Source: Gracilaria vermiculophylla
Taxonomy: Eukaryota > Rhodophyta > Florideophyceae > Gracilariales > Gracilariaceae
Length of the DNA: 64,000 nucleotides
Direction of reading: 5' to 3'
Assembly (NCBI GenBank): GCA_019155205.2
Contig: JAHNZQ020003147.1
Coordinates: 2,050,275 to 2,114,274, forward strand
Every line of letters starts with the position of its first letter. Positions within the stretch are counted from its first letter, which is position 1. The notes beneath the pieces were generated by a model. The model was not told where the DNA came from. It saw only the letters and a program-made list of their open reading frames with translations, and did not search any database. Shown piece after piece: positions 21,650 through 30,643 of this stretch. The position numbers and the translations under genes are program-made.

Positions 21650-22835
21650 ACGTCGGCCTAGCTTTCCATAAACATGGTGCGATTATTTTCGAAGCAGACC
21701 AACGACGCCTCACACGGGGATCATCTTTTGGTAAGGAATCCGTGGCTGAGCTTCTGGCCTGTACCCACTTGCTTGTTGACGTGCAACGGTTGAGGGTTAC
21801 CGGATGGTACTTTTAACCTACGCATAGAAGGAACTTCACCAAAAATGCGTCGTATTTTATTGACCACAAGCATGGAAAATGATGCTTGCCCTGGTATAAA
21901 ATAATGAAAAGGTTAAAGTCACACGCGTCACATTTCTTCGACAACTGTATCAAAACCCGTGCTCTTATTGTTCGCAGAACACGTTAACGGTCCTTGTGCA
22001 GACGTGGGGATGTCGTCTAGCTAGGGTACATAGCAGTGACTGAAGGCCATCAATTCCAGATATGGAAGGAAGATCCAGCTTGGAGAAAGTCCAACCAAGC
22101 ATAAGTTCCGTCGTGTCGCCGGAAACATGATCGACTGCGCTCGGCGTGCGCTAAAACACCAATACAGTGGCGGTTGGACGCCGAATCGTGGTGGGCGGAT
22201 TGGTAAACACCCGTTGGCCATTCCTCCCGTACGCTCCCTATCGATCTGACACGGATCAAAAGGGCGTCCACGGGAGACAGTTCCAACGCTGACGCTTTCC
22301 CTCCCCGATAACCTTACCGACGCCAGCCAACGGAGATAAAGCGTCATCGCTTGCCCCATTACGTTTCCCAGCACAGGACAACTCTTTAAGCAACCAATCC
22401 CTTGCTCACCCGACCAACGCACGTCGTACCACATTACTATCCAACTTGCGCTTTCACTCACGACATATCCAGAAAGCTAATGCATCACGACTTAACAGAG
22501 TGCTTTTCGATTGCCGCGATGCCTCATCAACAACCGATGATATGACAAGCAATTTTCGCATGAAAGCTGCATCTCTCCTTTCCCTTTGGCATCACACGAT
22601 GCTTGCCGGAGAAACGCTGCTCCTCAGGGAGTCCCGTCGGCTACTACAACACAACCACTACCGACACTCTCATCCCAAGTTCGAGCTAAATATGTCTTTT
22701 AACAATCAGTTAATGCTTGAAAGCAATAGTTTACATACATAAAACATGAGGCGTTGGGGGGGGGGGGTGTCAAGGTGACGGAAACTCTTGAAATCAGAGA
22801 CATAAAAAAAGATTGAACGATCAGCAATGCAGCCA
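21650..22835. other. Convergent intergenic region, no gene seen
   Basis: Lies between the 3' ends of two convergent genes. It includes a G13 run at 22757-22769 (C13 in the homeobox transcript sense, 3' of its stop). Minus-strand frames at 22021-22461 have no domain character. Confidence 0.4.
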
Positions 22836-24533
22836 TCACTTCGGTTGCAGACTAGGTGCGGTATGATACCAAACTCCATTCTGCGCAATGTACGGCGAGG
22901 CGCTCGAGGTAGTAGGCATGTATCGCAGAGGAGCAAGAGTAGGCGTTGGCGAGGCCTGAGGCTGTTGAAACGGCGCAGATTGGTGCTGCACCATGAGGCC
23001 GCCATCCACCACACTGCCTGGGTACACGTAGGTAGGGTACATCCCCGTGCCCACTGATTGCACGACGCTGTTCTGCGCCGTGCTGCCGTCCCTTGGCATG
23101 CCGGCCTTGAGAGAGGCATCCATGCTGTGCTTGTCGTCGAGGGCGCTGAACTCCTTCTGACTCTCCACCTCTCTGGTGTTCTGCGCCTTCATCTCTTCTG
23201 TCACCATCTTGGCGCTCTTTTCCGACATGCTAATGTCGTTATCGATCTTGCGCAAGTCGTGCAACGGCGATGTGTGATGATCCAACATGGATGATTTGGT
23301 GACAGGCGATTGGCGCATTGCATGTTCGGGGTCGTGCATGATTGGCGATTGCATTAACGCGTTTTGCTGTGAGTCGTGTGACACGGGAGCTGGCGCGGGC
23401 GAATCGGCCATGCGTGCGTTATCCACAGTGCGAAACCAGTCGCGAAGAGCCTCAACCGGCCGGTTGAGCAGCTGAGCCAGCCTGGTGAGCGCATCCGGGG
23501 TGGGAGCGCAGTTGACCACGGTTTGAACAGCCTGCAAAGCCATGAGCTCAGCCTTTGAAAAGGGAATTTGCGAGGGGGTTATCAGGAACTGAGGCTGTTT
23601 GTACTGATAATACTGATGAGGATCAAAGGGGTACGGCAAGTTGGCGGCAGGGGGTGTTTGCAAAAGAGAGGGTTGAGGCAGCTGTTGACATTGCGGGACG
23701 TTGGGGACAAGGGTGGCAGGCAGCGTGCTGCGCCAGTCGGGCCTATTCGGGTCGTGGGGTGCGGCGGAAAGATCAGATTGGCGCATGGATCTGAGACCCT
23801 GTTGAACGGGGTGCGGAGGCAGAGACGCGTTGGATCTGAGGGAGATGGGCGAGGTATTTGAACGCCTCCGCTTCTGGTCCTGCTTTCTGCGATGCTTGAA
23901 CCAGAGCTTGATCTGCTTGGGGGTGACCTCGTGCAACTGGGCAGCCAGCTGTTGTAGGCGCTCTGCTGTAGGGTAGCGATCGGCCTCGAAGGCGGCCTGC
24001 AGAACGGCAAGCTCCTCAGGTGTGCGGCGTGTGCGATTGTACTGCGCCTTGAACTGGCCAAGGCGGGTGAGATGCTCGCGGCGATGCTGGAACCACTTTG
24101 ATATCTGGGCGGTGGTGACGCCCAGTTGATGTGCCAGGGCGTTCTTCTTGTGCAGGTCGGGGTAGGGCTCCTGGTCGAAGGCCTTGAGCAAGACGTCCTT
24201 CTGTGTCGGGGTGACGCGCCATTTGGAGTGTGAGGGCTGCGGCAGGGAGTGGGCAGAGAGGCCGACTGGGACAGGGGGGGGAATGGGGGCGAAGGTGACG
24301 ACGGGAGGTGCGGGGGAGGTGGAGAGCGCCGGGGTGGTGGGGCTGGCGGTGACGAGCAGGGCGGAGGTGCCGAGGGTGGGAGAGGAGGCGGTGGCGAGGG
24401 GGGAGGAGAAGTCGGGAGTGGTGGGGGGAAGCAGAGGGGGGGGCTGGGAGGGAGGGGGGAGAAGATGATGAGAAGGGTTTGAGAGTTTTGGTGGCTGCGG
24501 CTGGTGATGAGCCATGCGAAGGGGGACGGTCAT
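22836..24533 (-). CDS. Homeobox transcription factor with two tandem homeodomains and a third degenerate one
   Basis: Predicted 565 aa. The N-terminus is Pro/Ser/Thr-rich (1-100). Homeodomain 1 (about 103-158) ends in TTAQISKWFQHRREH, and homeodomain 2 (about 166-222) ends in TPKQIKLWFKHRRKQ. Both keep Trp48, Phe49 and Arg53 but have His where nearly all homeodomains have Asn51. A third helix-turn-helix-like segment at about 325-375 (FSKAELMALQAVQ, then VEALRDWFRTVDNAR) retains the WF pair but has lost the basic residues. A basic KRRRS run after domain 2 is a likely nuclear signal. The C-terminus is Gln/Pro/Ser-rich, like an activation region. ATG 24533 is the first Met in the frame. The frame upstream is open only because it translates a poly-C tract. 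Confidence 0.85.
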   Translation of the reverse strand: MTVPLRMAHHQPQPPKLSNPSHHLLPPPSQPPPLLPPTTPDFSSPLATASSPTLGTSALLVTASPTTPALSTSPAPPVVTFAPIPPPVPVGLSAHSLPQPSHSKWRVTPTQKDVLLKAFDQEPYPDLHKKNALAHQLGVTTAQISKWFQHRREHLTRLGQFKAQYNRTRRTPEELAVLQAAFEADRYPTAERLQQLAAQLHEVTPKQIKLWFKHRRKQDQKRRRSNTSPISLRSNASLPPHPVQQGLRSMRQSDLSAAPHDPNRPDWRSTLPATLVPNVPQCQQLPQPSLLQTPPAANLPYPFDPHQYYQYKQPQFLITPSQIPFSKAELMALQAVQTVVNCAPTPDALTRLAQLLNRPVEALRDWFRTVDNARMADSPAPAPVSHDSQQNALMQSPIMHDPEHAMRQSPVTKSSMLDHHTSPLHDLRKIDNDISMSEKSAKMVTEEMKAQNTREVESQKEFSALDDKHSMDASLKAGMPRDGSTAQNSVVQSVGTGMYPTYVYPGSVVDGGLMVQHQSAPFQQPQASPTPTLAPLRYMPTTSSASPYIAQNGVWYHTAPSLQPK

Positions 24534-24680
24534 TGACGTGGGGGAGGGGTTGAGGGGAAGGTGAGGAACGGCGACGAGTGAGCGGTGAGAAGCGGCAGGG
24601 CGGGCGGCACGGGGGGCGGGGGGCGGGGTTCGGTACGGTAGATACGCACTTGGGCGCGACGGGCGTATGCTGGGCGCTTG

Positions 24681-24797
<117 letters not shown>

Positions 24798-24997
24798 CGC
24801 GGAGCGCGCGGCGCACGCGCGGTGTAAGTGGCGCGCACAGCGCGGCGCGGCCAATCTGCGCGAGCGCAGATTGCGCCGCTACTTTTCGGCGGCGCCCGGC
24901 TGGGCGGCGCAGCGGCGAAATATCGCGAGCGCGACGTGCCGTTGCGTTCGGTGCCATCTCCGACACGCTTTCTTTTCAGCGCTGCGCCATTGGCGCC

Positions 24998-25165
24998 GCC
25001 GCTCGCCGCGCGCGCGCGCCGCTTCCGCGCGCCGGTGTCGCTACGCGTCATTCTCGCCGCTGTAATGCGCGCCGCGCGCGCGCGCCGCTTCAGCGCGAGG
25101 GCGTCCGCACGCATCATTCTCGCAGCTGTAATGCGCTGCCGCACGTGCGGCGCTTCCGCGGGCGC
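24998..25165. repeat. About 2.5 tandem copies of a 66-bp GC-rich unit
   Basis: The block GTCATTCTCGCCGCTGTAAT at 25047-25066 recurs 66 bp later with a few changes (ATCATTCTCGCAGCTGTAAT). The accompanying CGCCGCGCGCGCGCGCCGCTTC segment appears at about 25004, 25070 and, decayed, 25137. It lies upstream of the homeobox gene, in its probable promoter. Confidence 0.6.
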
Positions 25166-25831
25166 CACGTGTATCACACCTCCCTTTTTCTTACGTTCAT
25201 ACATCGAATTGCCTCCGCGCGCGCCCCGCGCCGCGCTGCTCCGACCCCTGCTGTACGACCAGCCTCTCGGTCATCTTCCGCAGCGGCGCATCAAACAGCC
25301 TGCTGCCCGCTTCCCAATCATGTAGAGAGAGCAGCCTCACGGGAGTCACCTCCGGACAGTGAGCAGCGTTTGCCGTTCACCCGTTCACCCCCCGCACGGC
25401 GGAGAGCTGTCTGTGTTGCACAATCGCATCTGTGAGGGAACATTCCTGGACGCAAATCGCCTACTACTTACTGCACATGCCCTACCACTAGTACATTCTC
25501 TTACGTTTTACATGCCGCTCTGTCAAACCATTCACCACCAGTAATCATCCGAAACCTAGCTGATATCGCTATAAACCAACTGAACCCCTCACGTGGTAAC
25601 TTTTGCATACTAACCTCATACGACCTGTAGCACCCCAACCGTCATGAACACATGTCTCATAAATCGCGTGATTACGCTAAATAAGGTACTTCTCGTACAT
25701 ATCAAACCTTCAGCATATGCATTATGCACTACAGGTAAACGGTTCCTGCATGAATCCGGAGCCGACGGGCCATCACATATGCATGCTCACCCGAGCGTTC
25801 TTCCACTAGTGTACCACGCACAAACTGCGTT
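25166..25831. other. Intergenic, no gene seen
   Basis: Composition falls from GC-rich to average across this stretch. It contains the 3' end of the metallophosphoesterase gene and the far upstream DNA of the homeobox gene. Confidence 0.4.
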
Positions 25832-26770
25832 CTATGGTTCAAACCGCAGTTCTCGGGGCGTCATGTCGCCATGCCCATGTATTTCAATTCTGTCAGGCCA
25901 CAGCTCAACTATAGCTGCACTCCCGCCGGCGCTCTCAGCATCTAGGATAGACTCACAAGTGACGTAGTGAACGCCATTCTTCAGTACGTATCCTCCGTCG
26001 TGAAAGTGCCCGGCAAAATAGGCTTTGACCACGTGCTTGTACTCCATGAATAGATCTACGAACCACTGCCCTTCCCACACGACGTGCATCTGGAATCGTT
26101 CTTCGGGCAGGATGGGCAGATGTCCGCACACGATTGCCTTCATTCCGAGAGCCGACGTATCGGACAGAGTCGCCCTCAACCACGACTTCTGCTCAGACGT
26201 CAGGCCCCCGTTCCAATCCTTGGCGCATGGAAGACTTTGATTCAGCTGCAAGAACTGTCGCGCTTGCTGCGCGCATTGCGCATCATCATCGCGAAAAACC
26301 GAAACCTCCACAGTGTCGAGCACAATTACTCGCCAGTCTCCGTAATCCATCGTGTAGTAAGAGCTGTCCATTCCGAATTTCTGGAGGAGATATGGACGGC
26401 CAGCATCGAGGCAATGGTTTCCAATCACATGCAGTAAAGGAGCGTTGCACTTGCTCAGGACCTCGAGCACCGCGTCCAAATCGTTTCGAGTTTTTGCTAG
26501 ACTTTCGTTCCCATCAATGATGTCGCCAAGGTGCAACAGAGCAGACACATTGTTCTGGTTCACGAAATCAACGCTGGCCACTGTTTTTGAGATGACCTTG
26601 GAGTAGCGTCGCTGTTTCCCAACATACTACAGCAAGAGATGTCAGAAAAACTGTTCAGTTCACGAGGACAAGGGAAGAACTTTACATACTTCGATATGAA
26701 CATCAGGTTTGTTGGCGTATTGGATATCCGTTATGATGCCCAATTTCACCGGCGCAACTTCTGATCCCAT
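25832..26770 (-). CDS. Metallophosphoesterase, ADPRM-like (ADP-ribose/CDP-alcohol diphosphatase), two exons
   Basis: Exon 1 is 26690-26770, an intron of 63 bp occupies 26627-26689 (GTATGT...CTGTAG), and exon 2 is 25832-26626; predicted 291 aa. Splicing is phase 0 and joins KPDVHIE to YVGKQRRYSKVI. Metal-binding motifs of the calcineurin-like phosphoesterase fold are complete: GIITDIQYA (D-x-Q, the ADPRM variant of D-x-H), LHLGDIIDGN, VIGNHC, CGHLPILP and GHFHDGG. The family hydrolyses ADP-ribose and CDP-alcohols with Mn2+ in the cytosol. Length matches the family. The substrate is inferred from the D-x-Q variant and overall pattern. Confidence 0.9.
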
Positions 26771-27436
26771 CGGCGCGGCGGATAGCACTGCAACTTTGAA
26801 GCAGAGCAAACTCGATTCTTACTGGTGAAGACGAAAGTAATTTTAGCTGGCTAGCGGAGATATTCAATTGGGGGCGTGTTTATGGAAAGTCGTTCGTACC
26901 GTCGCGTGGGGCGAACAGCTGCACTGGCCGAGGAAAGTGCTTCCACTGAGACGTACATGTTGTGATGAGAGTACAGTACACGTGCGGTCAGTCTACTGCT
27001 TCTAACGCAAGCTGTCGAGCTCATTGAGGTCAAGGCGCATGCGGATTGAGCGGACATGTCCATCGCTTTCGTCACGTACAGAACGCAGGCCGCGATGTGG
27101 CATCAATACCATCGGCGTGTCTTGAGGTCTTCTTGAGACATATCCACGACGCACCATCTGAGATACCCATAATTACGATCTCCATCCAAGCCTTCAATTA
27201 ACCTCAGCGTTCTGAAGGATATACGACCCGCCACAGAATATCTAATCAATCATTTGCATCAAAATATATCTAATCAATCTTTTGCAGCAAAACAAAAAAA
27301 ACCCAAGGACTAAAGTATTAAGCCGTTGCCGTCATACTTAACTTTCGCCAATTTCTGGAAAGGTAAGGTACGATACGTTAGCGAGTCAGCGATCGCGAGC
27401 TGACAAGTAAGCCCTTATTAATTCACGATGTAGAGA
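26771..27436. other. Intergenic, no gene seen
   Basis: AT-rich in the second half, with a short repeated motif (ATATCTAATCAATC at about 27238 and 27266). Promoter of the phosphoesterase and 3' region of the sulfotransferase gene. Confidence 0.4.
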
Positions 27437-28474
27437 TCACATATATCCCTTTTCTCTCAACCAGGTCGCACATTTTGGCTCCACAGAAACTGCACGCTTC
27501 CCTCTTTCCAGAAACTTCTCGTCTAGATGTTCTGTTGATATATGCTTCGGGCTCATCAGATTGGCTACGTGCCAGTCTACTCTTGCGCTTGGCTCTCCTC
27601 CTAACGGCATTCGTAAACGAGACACTTCACTCAAAGTACTTCTGTAATCGTCTTCCGAGTACTCCCATGGGAGACTGGACCCCAGTTTGCGAACCAGTCG
27701 CATCATGCTTGAGGCGGAACCGTCTCCCCAGCTTTCATAGCGAATATCAACCACTGGAACTGTAGAGCCAGCCTCCAATATTAGAGTATTTCTTCTTCGT
27801 ATAAGTGCCTGGCACTGTTCAGCCCACTTCGCTTCAGATTCCCATTCTGATCTGTTCTTTGCGAACATTTTAAACGCGGAAACAGTCTCTTCTCTCAGAT
27901 CCCTGTACCCGGTCACCAACAAATCTACTTCGTCGGCAAAAGTGTTGTTGTGAGCGGGGCCGGTAAAGTCGTAGTATTGCTTTGCGGTATGAACCTTCAC
28001 AAGAATTGACGTTCCCATTGTTTTAAGCAACGCAATTCGATCGTATTCCCTCACCGTATTGCTCTCTGGAACTAATTTTGCAAGCATCCAGTTGCTGCTC
28101 GCCACTGTGTTTGGGTCTCGTATCCGCATTAACACGCGCAAAATATTGAATATAAACGTTGAACCAGTTCGAGCACCACCACCAGCGATGACAAAAATTG
28201 GTTTCGGGGTACCATTAACATTTGAGTGTTTGACCAAGAGCTGTCTCTTAGTCGAGCTATCACAAATCCAAGAGGCCGTAAGGCCAAGAAGACATATTGC
28301 ACACCATAAAGAAGAAAGTATTCCGACAACTGCAAGGGCGAAGAATAAATTTGGGTATCTAGTAAGTGTTGAACGAGCTGAGAAATGTTTTCGCCTTTGA
28401 CGATGAGGAAAAATTGAAGTCCGTGTGGGATGCTCGTCCGACCCTCTTCGAGCATAAGTAGTATATACTCCCAT
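27437..28474 (-). CDS. Type II membrane sulfotransferase-like protein
   Basis: Predicted 345 aa from ATG 28474. A basic cytosolic tail (1-42) precedes one transmembrane anchor at about 43-70 (LFFALAVVGILSSLWCAICL), placing the catalytic domain in the Golgi lumen. The PAPS 5'-phosphosulfate loop is visible as GGGARTGSTFIFNILRVLMR, and the 3'-phosphate motif as LVTGYRDLREETVSAFKMF. It should transfer sulfate from PAPS to a carbohydrate acceptor. In a red seaweed, sulfated galactans are an obvious candidate, but the substrate is not shown by the sequence. Single exon. A second sulfotransferase-like gene lies at 57845. Confidence 0.75.
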   Translation of the reverse strand: MGVYTTYARRGSDEHPTRTSIFPHRQRRKHFSARSTLTRYPNLFFALAVVGILSSLWCAICLLGLTASWICDSSTKRQLLVKHSNVNGTPKPIFVIAGGGARTGSTFIFNILRVLMRIRDPNTVASSNWMLAKLVPESNTVREYDRIALLKTMGTSILVKVHTAKQYYDFTGPAHNNTFADEVDLLVTGYRDLREETVSAFKMFAKNRSEWESEAKWAEQCQALIRRRNTLILEAGSTVPVVDIRYESWGDGSASSMMRLVRKLGSSLPWEYSEDDYRSTLSEVSRLRMPLGGEPSARVDWHVANLMSPKHISTEHLDEKFLERGKRAVSVEPKCATWLREKGYM

Positions 28475-28819
28475 GACAATTACTTTCGAATGCTCACTCT
28501 ATTCGGTAGATTGAGCGAGAAGAAACACAGTATCAAAGGGCATACTATAGGTCTACTCCTCTTCTGATTCAAGACGTTTGACCGTTTCAAGCACCTGGAA
28601 ATGACATTCTTGCTGCTCATTTCCAATTCCATGGCCCGGTCAAAAATTCCGCATCATAAACGCGGGACTTGGGCTTTTCTTTTTGAAGCCCAGAGTAACT
28701 TAAAAATATCTTTTCATACGCTGATCGCAGTGAAGGTTAAATTGCATGTCTGGGTTCAAGGATGCGTGAACCACATCATTGGATTAGAGTGTCGCATGGC
28801 AACAATGTCGGGCTTCACA
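28475..28819. other. Short intergenic region, no gene seen
   Basis: 345 bp between two minus-strand genes. It holds the promoter of the sulfotransferase and the 3' end of the Gemin6-like gene. Confidence 0.4.
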
Positions 28820-29323
28820 TCACCCCTTCGAAACATTTTCAGTCTTCTCACTTAAGATGTCCGACTGCTTTTGGTCCATGATATCAGACAGCATATGGTG
28901 TAGTCGGGCAAGAACGGTTTCATTCTCGCTATAGCTAGAACTGAGGTCGTAAGGAGGAACGATCCAGGCCACTCCATCAAATAGCGAAATATGTTTTTCC
29001 CCCTCCCTCAAAACAACTCGAGCATCAATCAATCTCTTTCTGAATTCTTTGAGGAGATGATCGCAAGATAGAGATTCCTGGGTATTATTCCGGGTTTCAA
29101 AAGATGTGAGAGTGGGCGTGCTCTGTTCTTCAGTGCCAGCTTTCATTAGTTTCAGCGAAGTAACAGTATTCTGCCAAAGGATAACCAGGGAGTCTGTACA
29201 TTGCACCATCAGATTTCCGGATTCAGGGTCAATAACATGGAGATACCCTTTTAGTGGGCCTTTAACTGTTTCTATTTCCACGAATTTTCGTTCTTTTTCA
29301 TAATGAAGCGCATAGAAGTCCAT
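28820..29323 (-). CDS. Gemin6-like protein (SMN complex)
   Basis: Predicted 167 aa, the length of animal Gemin6. The N-terminal half reads like an Sm-like fold (VKGPLKGYLHVIDPESGNLM). The C-terminal half matches the Gemin6 AD region, with GVAWIVPPYDLSSSYSENET and LARLHHMLSDIM in the positions of the animal TIDPPY...S-NEIILSRVQDLI. Gemin6 works with Gemin7 and SMN in assembling Sm cores on spliceosomal snRNAs. The call rests on pattern similarity across both halves, with no other family as good. The start is ATG 29323, close to a good context. Single exon. Confidence 0.7.
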   Translation of the reverse strand: MDFYALHYEKERKFVEIETVKGPLKGYLHVIDPESGNLMVQCTDSLVILWQNTVTSLKLMKAGTEEQSTPTLTSFETRNNTQESLSCDHLLKEFRKRLIDARVVLREGEKHISLFDGVAWIVPPYDLSSSYSENETVLARLHHMLSDIMDQKQSDILSEKTENVSKG

Positions 29324-29575
29324 GCTCGAGAATGTGGAAACAAACTTGTCCTTTCTCGGGATTACGCGGGCATCATGGAGAGTTGAAGTTTGAAAATTTC
29401 AGGCTCTACTAAAAAAGGCTTTGTCGTCACTTGACCTCCATAAAAGCGACTCAGTTATGAATTTACACCCTTATTATAATCGTACAATCCAATGGCGAGG
29501 GGCGAAGTCGAACGTCAGTCTACTTTACGAGGCACCACATGCCCGTTGGCAGTGATTTCTCACAGTATCATGAAG

Positions 29576-29770
29576 TTATATCGTGTGCACGTGTAAAATG
29601 AACCACCAGATATTTATGCCAATTTCGAGAAGCGACAAAACAAATGCTGCGTAGTCCAGCATGCGGAAGCCAACGTACTTTAGGTGAAGATGCCCAAGGC
29701 GATGAAGTGAGAAGCGCAACCCCAGACCACACTGCGCAGATGCAAGTATCCAAAAGTGGCATTCATACAT
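29576..29770 (-). CDS. Possible small membrane protein, 64 aa
   Basis: Starts at ATG 29770 and ends in TAA. The last 30 residues form one strong hydrophobic helix: MLDYAAFVLSLLEIGINIWW followed by FILH. It lies between the Gemin6-like gene and MED21, divergent from MED21. No family is recognised. It could also be the tail of a spliced gene, or chance. Confidence 0.3.
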   Translation of the reverse strand: MYECHFWILASAQCGLGLRFSLHRLGHLHLKYVGFRMLDYAAFVLSLLEIGINIWWFILHVHTI

Positions 29771-29934
29771 AGTGCCTTACCCGTCAAACCCGGGCCCACG
29801 GCATATTTGAATAATCATTCTGTGTTCAAAGTGTCTCTGAAGATCAATTCGGAACTTGTTGCGAAAGCAACCCCTCGTGAGCTACCGCCGATTTCTTCTG
29901 ATGAACGACAGGTTGATTCCTCAGAAAGCGCAAC

Positions 29935-30360
29935 ATGTCCGAGAAGCAAGTAGAAACCACACAGATGGACGATTTATCTAAACTTCAAAAGAGGATTGAA
30001 GAGCTCGGTGTCAAATTTTACGAGTACTTAGGCGTGTTACAACGAGACGCCCCTCCCATAGCTCGAGCCCCTGACGAGAAGGAGGAACTGATTAACGACG
30101 AGGCAGCCCGGAATCGACTTGCTTCGCAAATACCCGACTTTGCCACTGACATTGTGAAGTGTAGCAGCGATATCGATGCACTCATCACCGTTATTGACGG
30201 CAAGATGAAGCAACAAGAAGGTCAGGAACGATCGTTATTAGACACTGCAAATTTCGAGAGCAATCAAGCAGGAGAAGAAATGGTCGAAGCGATAGACGAC
30301 GCACAGAAACTACTCACCAGTGTGCGCAATCTTATCACAGCAAGAGAGCGTGAATCATGA
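29935..30360 (+). CDS. MED21: Mediator complex subunit 21
   Basis: Predicted 141 aa. The conserved N-terminal MED21 signature is clear: MDDLSKLQKRIEELGVKFYE, then YLGVLQRDAPP. After it come two helices that pair with MED7 in the Mediator middle module (IPDFATDIVKCSSDIDALIT and a C-terminal AQKLLTSVRNLI helix). Mediator links activators with RNA polymerase II in the nucleus. Length agrees with the family. ATG 29935 starts MSEKQVETTQ; an in-frame Met ten residues later (MDDLSKLQK) could also be used. Single exon. Confidence 0.9.
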   Translation: MSEKQVETTQMDDLSKLQKRIEELGVKFYEYLGVLQRDAPPIARAPDEKEELINDEAARNRLASQIPDFATDIVKCSSDIDALITVIDGKMKQQEGQERSLLDTANFESNQAGEEMVEAIDDAQKLLTSVRNLITARERES

Positions 30361-30643
30361 GCTCTACAGATGCTTTCAACTGAACAAAGGCAAGGAAATA
30401 TGGCGATTACGGACTTGGCGTGGAGCAATATTTTTCTCTCAGCGAGCCTTCTCCATGTCGTGTATCTTGCAGGGATGAGCGCTCCGTTACATGATTTCAA
30501 AGTTAAGAGAAAGAACCTTGCTTGTCAAACAATGTCACAGAAACTGTCGCTCAAACAAAACACCGCACCCATATGGATGGGAAATAGTTCCGGAGTGCAG
30601 AGTAAAGATTTGTCGAACTTCATCACATTGCGCACGTGAAGCT

